Made by a program: the position numbers and the translations under genes. DNA of 64,000 nucleotides from Streptomyces paludis (GTDB lineage Bacteria; Actinomycetota; Actinomycetes; Streptomycetales; Streptomycetaceae): NCBI RefSeq assembly GCF_003344965.1, contig NZ_CP031194.1, positions 5,828,001 through 5,892,000 on the forward strand, read 5' to 3'. The first letter of the stretch is position 1, and each line of letters opens with the position of its first letter. The notes under the pieces are model-generated. The model saw only the letters and a list, made by a program, of their open reading frames with translations. It made no database searches and was not told the DNA's origin. This document shows positions 30,349 through 38,130 of this stretch, piece after piece.

Positions 30349-30783
30349 GTGGCAGTCAAGATCAAGCTGAAGCGTCTGGGCAAGATCCGTTCGCCTCACT
30401 ACCGCATCATCGTCGCCGACTCCCGGACCCGCCGCGACGGCCGGGCCATCGAGGAGATCGGTCTGTACCACCCGGTGCAGAACCCCTCGCGCATCGAGGT
30501 CGACTCGGACCGCGCGCGCTACTGGCTCTCCGTCGGCGCCCAGCCGACCGAGCCGGTTCTCGCGATCCTGAAGCTCACCGGTGACTGGCAGGCGCACAAG
30601 GGCCTCCCGGCCCCCGCGCCGCTGCTTCAGCCGGAGCCGAAGGCCGACAAGCGGGCGCTCTTCGAGGCGCTCACGAAGGACGGCGACGAGCCGAAGGGTG
30701 AGGCCATCACCCCGAAGGCCAAGAAGGCCGACAAGAAGGCGGACGAGGCCGAGTCCTCGGCGGCCCCCGAGTCGACGGTCTGA
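30349..30783 (+). CDS. rpsP: 30S ribosomal protein S16
   Basis: A 144-aa S16. The core is [20 protein letters not shown], then [13 protein letters not shown] and [13 protein letters not shown]. Like other actinobacterial S16 proteins it carries a Lys/Ala/Glu-rich C-terminal extension of about 50 residues. Start is GTG with AGGAG eleven bases upstream. About 140 nt of untranslated leader precede it, with CAGAAT at 30209 as a possible -10. Confidence 0.96.
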   Translation: MAVKIKLKRLGKIRSPHYRIIVADSRTRRDGRAIEEIGLYHPVQNPSRIEVDSDRARYWLSVGAQPTEPVLAILKLTGDWQAHKGLPAPAPLLQPEPKADKRALFEALTKDGDEPKGEAITPKAKKADKKADEAESSAAPESTV

Positions 30784-30785
30784 GC

Positions 30786-31025
30786 ATGCTCGAGGAGGCT
30801 CTTGAGCACCTCGTGAAGGGCATCGTCGACAATCCGGACGAAGTGCAGGTCGCCTCGCGCAACCTGCGGCGCGGCCGGGTGCTGGAGGTCCGGGTCCACC
30901 CCGACGACCTCGGCAAGGTGATCGGCCGCAACGGCCGCACCGCACGTGCTCTGCGGACCGTTGTGGGCGCCATCGGCGGCCGCGGCATCCGCGTCGACCT
31001 CATCGACGTGGACCAGGTCCGCTGA
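30786..31025 (+). CDS. khpA: KH-domain RNA-binding protein KhpA
   Basis: A 79-aa single KH domain with the GxxG loop in DDLGKVIGRNGRTARALRTV. The family (YlqC/KhpA) binds RNA, often with KhpB/Jag. It begins two bases after the rpsP stop and is followed by a strong terminator, so rpsP-khpA form a unit that is partly separated from rimM-trmD. Confidence 0.93.
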   Translation: MLEEALEHLVKGIVDNPDEVQVASRNLRRGRVLEVRVHPDDLGKVIGRNGRTARALRTVVGAIGGRGIRVDLIDVDQVR

Positions 31026-31040
31026 CACCGCAGAACACCG

Positions 31041-31086
31041 GCACGGGCCGGGGAGGGCCACCGCCTTCCCCGGCCCGTGCTTTTTT
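31041..31086 (+). terminator. Rho-independent terminator between khpA and rimM
   Basis: GCACGGGCCGGGGA (31041-31054) pairs perfectly with 31067-31080 (14 bp) and is followed by six T residues (31081-31086). This is a textbook terminator placed inside what is usually one operon, so it may attenuate rather than fully stop transcription into rimM-trmD. Confidence 0.92.
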
Positions 31087-31116
31087 GCTCAATGACCGCC
31101 GCGAAGAGGTGCTGTA

Positions 31117-31704
31117 GTGCAGTTGGTAGTCGCGCGGATCGGCCGCGCCCATGGCATCAAGGGTGAGGTCACCGTCGAGGTGCGCACGGACGAGCCCGAA
31201 CTGCGGCTCGGGCCCGGCGCCGTACTCGCCACGGACCCGGCCGCGGCCGGACCGCTGACCATCGAGACCGGCCGGGTGCACAGCGGCAGGCTGCTGCTGC
31301 GCTTCGCCGGGGTACGGGACCGTACCGGCGCCGAGGCGCTGCGCAACATCCTGCTGATCGCCGAGGTCGACCCGGAGGAGCTGCCCGAGGACCCGGAGGA
31401 GTACTACGACCATCAGCTGATGGACCTGGATGTGGTCCTGGCCGACGGTACGGAGATCGGCCGGATCACCGAGATCACCCATCTGCCCTCGCAGGACCTG
31501 TTCATCGTGGAGCGGCCGGACGGCAGCGAGGTCATGATCCCGTTCGTCGAGGAGATCGTCACCGAGATCGACCTCACCGAGCAGCGGGCCGTCATCGACC
31601 CGCCGCCGGGGCTGATCGACGACCGGGCGGAGATCGCCTCCTCCCGCGACGACGCCGCGGTGGACGGGGACGCGGGGACGGGCGCCGGGGACGGCGACCG
31701 ATGA
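31117..31704 (+). CDS. rimM: Ribosome maturation factor RimM
   Basis: A 195-aa 30S assembly factor that acts near S19 and helix 31-33b of 16S rRNA. The N-terminal barrel begins [20 protein letters not shown]. The PRC-barrel has [34 protein letters not shown] and [10 protein letters not shown] 30-residue acidic tail follows. Start is GTG with GAGG upstream. The stop overlaps the trmD start (ATGA). Confidence 0.95.
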   Translation: MQLVVARIGRAHGIKGEVTVEVRTDEPELRLGPGAVLATDPAAAGPLTIETGRVHSGRLLLRFAGVRDRTGAEALRNILLIAEVDPEELPEDPEEYYDHQLMDLDVVLADGTEIGRITEITHLPSQDLFIVERPDGSEVMIPFVEEIVTEIDLTEQRAVIDPPPGLIDDRAEIASSRDDAAVDGDAGTGAGDGDR

Positions 31705-32522
31705 GGCTCGATGTCGTCACGATCTTCCCGGAGTACCTGGAGCCGCTGAACGTCTCGCTCGTCGGCAAGGCGCGCGCCCGCGGGCGGCTCGATGTCCACG
31801 TACACGATCTGCGGCGGTGGACGTACGACCGGCACAACACGGTGGACGACACCCCGTACGGCGGCGGACCCGGCATGGTCATGAAGACCGGGCCCTGGGG
31901 CGACGCGCTGGACGAGATCCTCGCGGACGGGTACGAGGCGGACGCCCGGGGTCCGGTCCTCGTGGTGCCCACCCCCAGCGGCCGGCCGTTCACCCAGGAA
32001 CTGGCCGTCGAGCTGTCCGAGCGCCCCTGGCTGGTCTTCGCGCCCGCCCGGTACGAGGGCATCGACCGCCGGGTCGTCGACGAGTACGCGACCCGGCTCC
32101 CGGTGGTCGAGGTGTCCATCGGCGACTACGTACTGGCCGGCGGTGAGGCGGCCGTACTGGTGATCACCGAGGCCGTGGCCCGGCTGCTGCCCGGGGTCCT
32201 CGGCAACGCCGAGTCGCACCGCGACGACTCCTTCGCCCCCGGCGCCATGGCCGACCTGCTGGAGGGGCCCGTCTACACCAAGCCGCCCGAGTGGCGCGGC
32301 CGGGGCATCCCGGACGTCCTGCTCAGCGGCCACCACGGCCGGATCGCGCGCTGGCGGCGGGACGAGGCGTTCCGCCGTACGGCGCTCAACCGGCCCGATC
32401 TGATCGAACGGTGCGACTCGGCCGGCTTCGACAAGAAGGACCGCGAGACGCTCTCCATCCTGGGCTGGTCGCCCGAGCCCGGTGGCCGATTTTGGCGCAG
32501 GCCCGACGGCGTGGAAGAATAG
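31701..32522 (+). CDS. trmD: tRNA (guanine37-N1)-methyltransferase TrmD
   Basis: A 273-aa SPOUT methyltransferase that makes m1G37 and prevents frameshifting. Trefoil-knot motifs are [18 protein letters not shown] and [17 protein letters not shown]; also [14 protein letters not shown] and [14 protein letters not shown]. Translationally coupled to rimM. Its 3' end probably contains the rplS promoter. Confidence 0.96.
   Translation: MRLDVVTIFPEYLEPLNVSLVGKARARGRLDVHVHDLRRWTYDRHNTVDDTPYGGGPGMVMKTGPWGDALDEILADGYEADARGPVLVVPTPSGRPFTQELAVELSERPWLVFAPARYEGIDRRVVDEYATRLPVVEVSIGDYVLAGGEAAVLVITEAVARLLPGVLGNAESHRDDSFAPGAMADLLEGPVYTKPPEWRGRGIPDVLLSGHHGRIARWRRDEAFRRTALNRPDLIERCDSAGFDKKDRETLSILGWSPEPGGRFWRRPDGVEE
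32492..32520 (+). promoter_or_regulatory. Candidate rplS promoter inside the trmD 3' end
   Basis: TTGGCG (32492-32497), a 17-base spacer and AAGAAT (32515-32520) are a fair match to a vegetative promoter. It would give rplS its own transcript with a leader of roughly 125 nt. Confidence 0.4.
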
Positions 32523-32651
32523 GCCGCTGCTGTGCGTCCGGCGTGCGCCCCTGCCACAGGGGGACCGACGCCCGCCCGGCGTGAACGGCACTCATACTCT
32601 CTCCCGATCATCCGCTGATGACCTGTGGCATCAGCGAGGAAGCAGACCCAC

Positions 32652-33002
32652 ATGTCCAACCTGCTCAGCACGGTCGACGCCGCGTCGCTCCGCAGCGACC
32701 TGCCCGCCTTCCGCCCCGGCGACACGGTGAACGTCCACGTGCGTGTCATCGAGGGCAACCGCTCCCGTATCCAGCAGTTCAAGGGTGTCGTCATCCGCCG
32801 TCAGGGCTCGGGCATCAGCGAGACCTTCACGGTCCGCAAGGTCTCCTTCTCCGTCGGCGTCGAGCGCACCTTCCCGGTGCACAGCCCGATCTTCGAGAAG
32901 ATCGAGCTGGTCAGCCGCGGTGACGTGCGCCGCGCCAAGCTGTACTACCTCCGTGAGCTGCGCGGCAAGGCCGCGAAGATCAAGGAGAAGCGCGACAGGT
33001 AG
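32652..33002 (+). CDS. rplS: 50S ribosomal protein L19
   Basis: A 116-aa L19 at the subunit interface: [54 protein letters not shown] and [21 protein letters not shown] chose ATG 32652 ([20 protein letters not shown]); GAGGAAG lies about eleven bases upstream. It is followed after 42 bp by the signal peptidase cluster, as in other Streptomyces. Confidence 0.97.
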   Translation: MSNLLSTVDAASLRSDLPAFRPGDTVNVHVRVIEGNRSRIQQFKGVVIRRQGSGISETFTVRKVSFSVGVERTFPVHSPIFEKIELVSRGDVRRAKLYYLRELRGKAAKIKEKRDR

Positions 33003-33029
33003 TCGCGCCGGGTCCACAAGGCGGCCGGA

Positions 33030-33035
33030 TAAGAT
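33030..33035 (+). promoter_or_regulatory. -10 hexamer of a possible near-leaderless promoter for the first signal peptidase gene
   Basis: TAAGAT ends ten bases before the ATG at 33045, so transcription would begin within about three bases of the start codon. No ribosome binding site is present between them. A -35 is not obvious. Confidence 0.4.
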
Positions 33036-33044
33036 CTGGCCCCG

Positions 33045-33812
33045 ATGGACACCGATACGCAAGCGAACGGACGCGACCGCTCTTCCGACACCCCCGAGGT
33101 GGACGGAGAGCGGTCGCGTTTCGCGCGTTTCGGCCCCCTGGGGCTTTCGCTCTCCTGGCGGCGCGCGGGCCTGCTGAGTATTGCCTGCGCCGTTTTCGTA
33201 CTGCTTTTCAGCACCTTCGTGCTCCAGCCGTTTCTGATCCCCAGTGGCTCGATGGAGCCGACCCTCCAGGTGGGGGACCGGGTGCTCGTCAACAAGTTGG
33301 CGTACCGTTTCGGTACCGAACCGGAGCGCGGTGATGTGGTCGTGTTCGACGGGACCGGATCCTTCGTCCAGGAGCCCCCGGAGGAGAACCCCGTCGCCAC
33401 CCTGCTCCACGGCGCAGCCGCGGCCCTCGGTCTCGCCGAGCCGGCCGAGACCGACTTCGTCAAGCGCGTGGTCGGTGTGGGAGGCGATCGGGTGGTCTGC
33501 TGCGACAAGGGGGGCAGGGTCGAAGTGAACGGCAGAGCGGTCGAGGAACGGTATCTGTACCCGGGCGACGCGCCCTCCGAGGTCCCCTTCGACATCGTGG
33601 TGCCCGGGGGAACCCTCTGGGTCATGGGCGACCACCGCGCCAACTCGCGGGACTCCCGTGACCACCTCGGCGAGCCCGGCGGCGGCATGGTGCGCGTCGG
33701 CAGAGTGATCGGCAGAGTGGACCGGATCGGCTGGCCGCTGGGCCACTGGGGCTCCCTGGACCGTACGGACGCCTTCCGGGACGTGTCCGGGCCCGGAGGC
33801 TCGCATGGGTAA
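33045..33812 (+). CDS. lepB: Type I signal peptidase (SipW-like)
   Basis: A 255-aa membrane-bound serine protease that removes signal peptides on the outer face of the membrane. A single N-terminal membrane helix (AGLLSIACAVFVLLFSTFVL, 41-60) precedes the box with nucleophile Ser69 in IPSGSMEPTL. The general-base lysine is in FVKRVVGVGGD, and box E is WVMGDHRANSRDSRDH. It is the first of four consecutive paralogues, matching the sipW-X-Y-Z cluster known in Streptomyces. There is no C-terminal membrane helix. Confidence 0.94.
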   Translation: MDTDTQANGRDRSSDTPEVDGERSRFARFGPLGLSLSWRRAGLLSIACAVFVLLFSTFVLQPFLIPSGSMEPTLQVGDRVLVNKLAYRFGTEPERGDVVVFDGTGSFVQEPPEENPVATLLHGAAAALGLAEPAETDFVKRVVGVGGDRVVCCDKGGRVEVNGRAVEERYLYPGDAPSEVPFDIVVPGGTLWVMGDHRANSRDSRDHLGEPGGGMVRVGRVIGRVDRIGWPLGHWGSLDRTDAFRDVSGPGGSHG

Positions 33813-34887
33813 GCGTGGACGTACCGCGGCCCACGGGTCCGACACCCGGCTGCCCACCGGCAGCCGGCCCACCACGGGGCGGGCGCTGCCGGGCCGGGCC
33901 GAGCGGCGCAAGCTCGCCCGCCGGGTCAAGACGCGCCGGCAGCGCAACGCGATGAAGGAGATCCCGATCCTCATCACGGTGGCGCTGCTGATCGCCGTCG
34001 TCCTCAAGACATTCCTGGTGCAGGCGTTCGTCATCCCGTCGGGCTCCATGGAAGCGACGATCCAGGTCAGCGACCGGGTCCTGGTGGACAAGCTGACGCC
34101 GTGGTTCGGCTCGAAGCCGAAGCGCGGCGATGTGATGGTCTTCAAGGATCCCGGCGGCTGGCTCGAAGGCGAGCAGACCCCGCCGGACACCTCGCCCGCC
34201 GTGATCAAGAAGTTCAAGGAAGGGCTGACCCTGATCGGGCTGCTGCCGTCCGCGGACGAGCAGGACCTGATCAAACGGGTCGTCGGGGTCGGCGGCGACA
34301 CCGTCAAATGCTGTGACGCGGCCGGCAAGGTCACCGTCAACGGCATGCCCCTCAACGAGCCGTACCTCTACCCGGGCAACGCGCCCTCCACGATCCCGTT
34401 CGAGGTGAAGGTCCCCGCCGACCGGTACTTCGTCATGGGGGACCACCGGTCCAATTCGGCCGATTCGCGCTTCCATCTCCAGGAGGGATTCAGCGGTACG
34501 GTCTCCCAGGAGGAGGTGGTCGGGCGCGCGGTCTACATCGCCTGGCCCTTCGGGCACTGGAGCGGACTGGAACAGCGCGACACCTACTCCTCCGTTCCCG
34601 ACGTGCCCACGGCCCCCGCCGGGCCCGCTGTGCCGCCACCGGCACTGGGGCTGTCGAATAGTGTGTCCTCGCGAGATCTGAACGGATTGCTGCGGCTCCC
34701 GAGCCCTGCGGAACTCCCGCTCGTTATGGGAGTGGTGGGCCTGTCCCGTCTCCGGGACAGGCGATCTCACGGAGTATTCGCACGGAGTAAGGAGTGGATG
34801 TGGGGGATGTGGCGGTCGGCGCACGATCCGGACACGACGATCCCGAGGAGGGACGCGAGCAGCTCGCCGAGTCGCCCGAAGCCGTGA
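33805..34887 (+). CDS. lepB: Type I signal peptidase (SipX-like)
   Basis: A 360-aa paralogue, longer at both ends. After a basic N-terminus the membrane helix is IPILITVALLIAVVLKTFLV. Ser81 lies in IPSGSMEATI, the lysine is in LIKRVVGVGGD, and box E is FVMGDHRSNSADSRFH. The ATG lies eight bases inside the previous gene, with CGGAGG five bases upstream. The last ~90 bases overlap the next gene, and the C-terminal ~70 residues (after VPPPALGLSN) are not part of the protease fold. Confidence 0.93.
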   Translation: MGKRGRTAAHGSDTRLPTGSRPTTGRALPGRAERRKLARRVKTRRQRNAMKEIPILITVALLIAVVLKTFLVQAFVIPSGSMEATIQVSDRVLVDKLTPWFGSKPKRGDVMVFKDPGGWLEGEQTPPDTSPAVIKKFKEGLTLIGLLPSADEQDLIKRVVGVGGDTVKCCDAAGKVTVNGMPLNEPYLYPGNAPSTIPFEVKVPADRYFVMGDHRSNSADSRFHLQEGFSGTVSQEEVVGRAVYIAWPFGHWSGLEQRDTYSSVPDVPTAPAGPAVPPPALGLSNSVSSRDLNGLLRLPSPAELPLVMGVVGLSRLRDRRSHGVFARSKEWMWGMWRSAHDPDTTIPRRDASSSPSRPKP

Positions 34888-35837
34888 CCGACGAGACGAT
34901 GCGCATCAGAACGATCGGCGGTGAGGCGGGTTCCCTCCCGGGCTCCCTCCCGGGTTCCGGCACCGGAGGCGGGACGGCCGGCCGGACCGGCGGCGGGTCC
35001 GGCGGTGGCGGGGACCAAGGCGGTGACCAGGACGGCAGGGCCGATGACGGCGCGGCGGATGTGCGCAAGCAGCGCTCCTTCTGGAAGGAGCTGCCGCTCC
35101 TCATCCTGATCGCGCTGGCGCTCGCGCTGGTGATCAAGACCTTCCTGGTCCAGGCGTTCTCGATCCCGTCGGACTCGATGCAGGACACCCTCCAGCGGGG
35201 CGACCGGGTGCTGGTGGACAAGCTCACCCCCTGGTTCGGCTCCGAGCCGGAGCGCGGCGAGGTCGTGGTCTTCCACGACCCGGACAACTGGCTGGGGGAC
35301 ACCCCGGTCGCGGACCCGAACGCGGTGCAGAAGTTCCTGAGCTGGATCGGCCTGATGCCGTCGTCCGAGGAGAAAGACCTGATCAAGCGGGTCATCGCGA
35401 TCGGCGGCGACACGGTGGAGTGCAAGAAGGGCGGCAAGGTCCAGGTCAATGGACACCCGCTGAACGAGACGGATTACATCTATCCGGGCAACACCCCCTG
35501 TGACGACAAGCCCTTCGGTCCCCTCAAGGTGCCCAAGGACCGGATCTGGGTGATGGGCGACCACCGGCAGAACTCGCTGGACTCGCGCTACCACCAGGAG
35601 TCGGGCCGGGACGGCACCGTACCCGTCAGCAAGGTCGTCGGCCGCGCGTTCGTGGTGGCCTGGCCGGTCAACCGCTGGTCGACGCTGCCCGTGCCCGGTA
35701 CGTTCGACCAGTCCGGGCTGAGCGCGGCGGCGGCGCTCGCTCCGGCCGCGGTGCCCGGCGCACTCGGCCTGGCCGGAGCGGTCCCGATCGTGCTCTGGCG
35801 CAGGCAGAGGCTTACCCGCGGACGTACCGACGGGTAG
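34800..35837 (+). CDS. lepB: Type I signal peptidase (SipY-like)
   Basis: A 345-aa paralogue. A long Gly/Asp-rich cytosolic N-terminus (about 90 residues) precedes the helix LPLLILIALALALVIKTFLV. The nucleophile is in IPSDSMQDTL (Ser116), the lysine in LIKRVIAIGGD, and box E is WVMGDHRQNSLDSRYH. A second hydrophobic segment near the C-terminus (ALAPAAVPGALGLAGAVPIV) may be a C-terminal membrane helix. I chose GTG 34800 because AAGGAG lies five bases before it; GTG 34794 overlaps that site. The start lies inside the preceding gene. Confidence 0.92.
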   Translation: MGDVAVGARSGHDDPEEGREQLAESPEAVTDETMRIRTIGGEAGSLPGSLPGSGTGGGTAGRTGGGSGGGGDQGGDQDGRADDGAADVRKQRSFWKELPLLILIALALALVIKTFLVQAFSIPSDSMQDTLQRGDRVLVDKLTPWFGSEPERGEVVVFHDPDNWLGDTPVADPNAVQKFLSWIGLMPSSEEKDLIKRVIAIGGDTVECKKGGKVQVNGHPLNETDYIYPGNTPCDDKPFGPLKVPKDRIWVMGDHRQNSLDSRYHQESGRDGTVPVSKVVGRAFVVAWPVNRWSTLPVPGTFDQSGLSAAAALAPAAVPGALGLAGAVPIVLWRRQRLTRGRTDG

Positions 35838-35903
35838 GGTGCCGTCCCGGACCGTCTGTCTCCGAGGACGGAGTGATCGTTCTCCGGAACGGGGGAGGCT
35901 GGG

Positions 35904-36719
35904 ATGAGCGGAACACCGGGACGTACGAACAGCGGCCACGGCCGCCTCGGCAGTGTGCTGTCGGGGCTGGCCGTGGCCGTCGGCTGTGTGCTCTTCCTCG
36001 GCGGGTTCGCCTGGGCGGCCGTCGAGTACCGGCCGTACGCCGTGCCGACCAACTCGATGGACCCGACGATCAAGGCCGGGGACCGGGTGCTGGCACAGCG
36101 GATATCCGGCGACCAGGTGCGCCGGGGCGATGTGGTGGTCTTCAGCGATGAGCAGTGGGCCAATATGCCCATGGTCAAGCGGGTGGTCGGGGTCGGCGGC
36201 GACAAGATCGCCTGCTGTGACGGCGACGGCCGGCTGACCGTGAACGGCAAGGCGGTCGACGAACCGTATGTGAAGGGGATGCTCGGCGGCCGGGCGTCCT
36301 CGTCCGACTTCTCCGCGACCGTCCCCTCCGGCCAGCTGTTCCTGCTCGGTGACGAGCGCAGCGGCTCCCTGGACTCCCGGTTGCATCTGGAGGACGCGGC
36401 GCAGGGCTCGGTGCCCCGTACGGCGGTGACCGCGCGGGTGGACGCGGTCGCCTGGCCCCTGGGCGGGACGATCGCGCGGCCCGACGGCTTCGCGGCGCTG
36501 CCGGGCGGGGTGTCCCGGCCGGGGCCGGTGGGGCTGATCGTCGCGGCGGTGCTGGCGGGGACGGTACTGATTCTCGGCGGCGCGGCCTACGGACCGGTGG
36601 CGGGGTGGCTGTCCCGGGCGCGGTCGGGCCGGGGCGCCGGAGCGGATCGGAGTACGGGCCGGAGTACGGGCCCGACGGGCCGCGGAACGGAAGGGACGGC
36701 CGCCGATGCAGGGCGATGA
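35904..36719 (+). CDS. lepB: Type I signal peptidase (SipZ-like)
   Basis: A 271-aa and most divergent paralogue. The helix is VLSGLAVAVGCVLFLGGFAW, and Ser51 lies in VPTNSMDPTI (Asn in place of the usual Gly/Asp before Ser). The lysine is Lys92 in MVKRVVGVGGD, and box E is FLLGDERSGSLDSRLH, where the usual MGDHRxNS is LGDERSGS. A clear C-terminal membrane helix (VGLIVAAVLAGTVLILGGAA) gives a two-span topology. GGGGGAGG precedes the ATG. The 66-bp gap before it and its overlap with the Nudix gene fit sipZ heading its own operon. Confidence 0.92.
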   Translation: MSGTPGRTNSGHGRLGSVLSGLAVAVGCVLFLGGFAWAAVEYRPYAVPTNSMDPTIKAGDRVLAQRISGDQVRRGDVVVFSDEQWANMPMVKRVVGVGGDKIACCDGDGRLTVNGKAVDEPYVKGMLGGRASSSDFSATVPSGQLFLLGDERSGSLDSRLHLEDAAQGSVPRTAVTARVDAVAWPLGGTIARPDGFAALPGGVSRPGPVGLIVAAVLAGTVLILGGAAYGPVAGWLSRARSGRGAGADRSTGRSTGPTGRGTEGTAADAGR

Positions 36720-37266
36720 CGCGGTGAGGGACGGGGCTGGGGCCGAGGCCGGGGAGGCGTCCGGGACAGCCGGGCCGCCCGCCGACGAGCGGCGGAAGGT
36801 GGCCCGGGTGGTGCTGCTGGACCCCGAGGACCGCATTCTGCTGATGCGGGGCCATGAGCCGGGGGACCCGGAGAACGGCTGGTGGTTCACGCCCGGCGGG
36901 GGCCTGGAGGGCACCGAGAGCCGGGCGGAGGCCGCGCTGCGCGAGCTGGTCGAGGAGACCGGGATCACCCGGGTGGAGCTGGGGCCGGTGCTCTGGCACC
37001 GGACCTGCTCCTTCCCGTTCGACGGCCGCCGCTGGGACCAGGACGAGTGGTACTTCCTGGCCCGTACGGCACAGACCGAGACCGCCCCCGGCGGGCTCAC
37101 CGAACTGGAACTGCGCAGCGTATCGGGGCTGAGGTGGTGGACCTCCGCCGAACTGTCGGCGGCGCGTGAGACGGTGTATCCGACCAGGCTCGCCGAGCTG
37201 CTGCGCACGCTGCTCGACGAGGGTCCTCCGGGTGCACCGGTGGTCCTCGCCCCCGAAAGCGTCTAG
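36706..37266 (+). CDS. Nudix hydrolase
   Basis: A 186-aa protein with a complete Nudix box: GGLEGTESRAEAALREL continued by VEETGI (the GX5EX7REUXEEXGU pattern, about residues 65-87). The strand before it is GWWFTPGGGLEG. It hydrolyses a nucleoside diphosphate linked to another group; the substrate cannot be told. The ATG overlaps the end of the preceding signal peptidase gene by 14 bp, so they are cotranscribed. Confidence 0.9.
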   Translation: MQGDDAVRDGAGAEAGEASGTAGPPADERRKVARVVLLDPEDRILLMRGHEPGDPENGWWFTPGGGLEGTESRAEAALRELVEETGITRVELGPVLWHRTCSFPFDGRRWDQDEWYFLARTAQTETAPGGLTELELRSVSGLRWWTSAELSAARETVYPTRLAELLRTLLDEGPPGAPVVLAPESV

Positions 37267-37321
37267 TGGGCGCGGGGGCCGGAGCACAATGGGGGGACGT
37301 ACGGCTGAAGGGGAACATGCC

Positions 37322-37630
37322 ATGAGCGCCGAGGACCTCGAAAAGTACGAGACCGAGATGGAGCTGAAGCTCTACCGGGAGTATCGAGACGTCGTCGGTC
37401 TGTTCAAGTACGTGATCGAGACCGAGCGGCGTTTTTATCTCACCAATGATTACGAGATGCAGGTGCACTCTGTGCAGGGTGAGGTCTTCTTCGAGGTCAC
37501 CATGGCCGATGCCTGGGTCTGGGACATGTACCGGCCGGCCAGATTCGTCAAGCAGGTGCGTGTACTGACGTTCAAGGACGTGAATATCGAGGAGCTGAAC
37601 AAGAGCGACCTCGAAATGCCCGGGGGGTGA
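37322..37630 (+). CDS. DUF2469 family protein
   Basis: A 102-aa protein starting MSAEDLEKYETEMELKLYRE, then ETERRFYLTNDYEM and EVTMADAWVWDMYRPARFVK. It is very highly conserved among actinobacteria but has no known function as far as I know. It always sits near yraN in these genomes. The ATG has AAGGGGA upstream. Confidence 0.88.
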   Translation: MSAEDLEKYETEMELKLYREYRDVVGLFKYVIETERRFYLTNDYEMQVHSVQGEVFFEVTMADAWVWDMYRPARFVKQVRVLTFKDVNIEELNKSDLEMPGG

Positions 37631-37643
37631 CGTAACGGGCGCC

Positions 37644-37670
37644 GCTCACTCCGGAGGGTGAGCGAGTTTT
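37644..37670 (+). terminator. Weak stem-loop followed by a T run after the DUF2469 gene
   Basis: GCTCAC (37644-37649) with GTGAGC (37658-37663), then GAGTTTT. A short stem, but the T run makes an intrinsic terminator possible. Confidence 0.35.
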
Positions 37671-37749
37671 CCACAACCGCCGCCCTGTCCACCAAGATCC
37701 ACCAGCTTCGGGCGGACCCGGCAGAGTCGGTGCCGGAGGTGGTGCCGAT

Positions 37750-38130
37750 ATGAACGCTACGGGGGCGCTCGGGCGATACGGCGAGGATCTGGCGGCGCGA
37801 CGGCTGGTCGCGGCGGGGCTGACGGTGGTGGCCCGCAACTGGCGGTGCGGCAGGACCGGCGAGATCGACATCGTGGCCAGGGACGTGGAGTCCCGGGGCC
37901 ACGAGGTGCTCGTCGTCTGCGAGGTGAAGACCCGCAGAGCGGATTCGTTCGAGCATCCGATGGCCGCGGTCACTCCGGCGAAGGCCGACCGGCTGCGCCG
38001 GCTCGCCGCCTGCTGGCTGGAGCGGTGCGGCGGACCGCCCCCGCCCGGCGGCGTACGGATCGACCTGATCGGTGTCGTGCTCCCCGCCAGGGGCGCGCCC
38101 GTGGTCGAGCACGCGCGGGGGGTGGCCTGA
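37750..38130 (+). CDS. YraN family (UPF0102) putative endonuclease
   Basis: A 126-aa restriction-endonuclease-fold protein: [33 protein letters not shown] and [16 protein letters not shown], which carries the D-ExK catalytic pattern. Its biological role is unknown. The TGATG overlap with the next gene and the downstream yifB-dprA order suggest DNA processing or recombination. Confidence 0.9.
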   Translation: MNATGALGRYGEDLAARRLVAAGLTVVARNWRCGRTGEIDIVARDVESRGHEVLVVCEVKTRRADSFEHPMAAVTPAKADRLRRLAACWLERCGGPPPPGGVRIDLIGVVLPARGAPVVEHARGVA

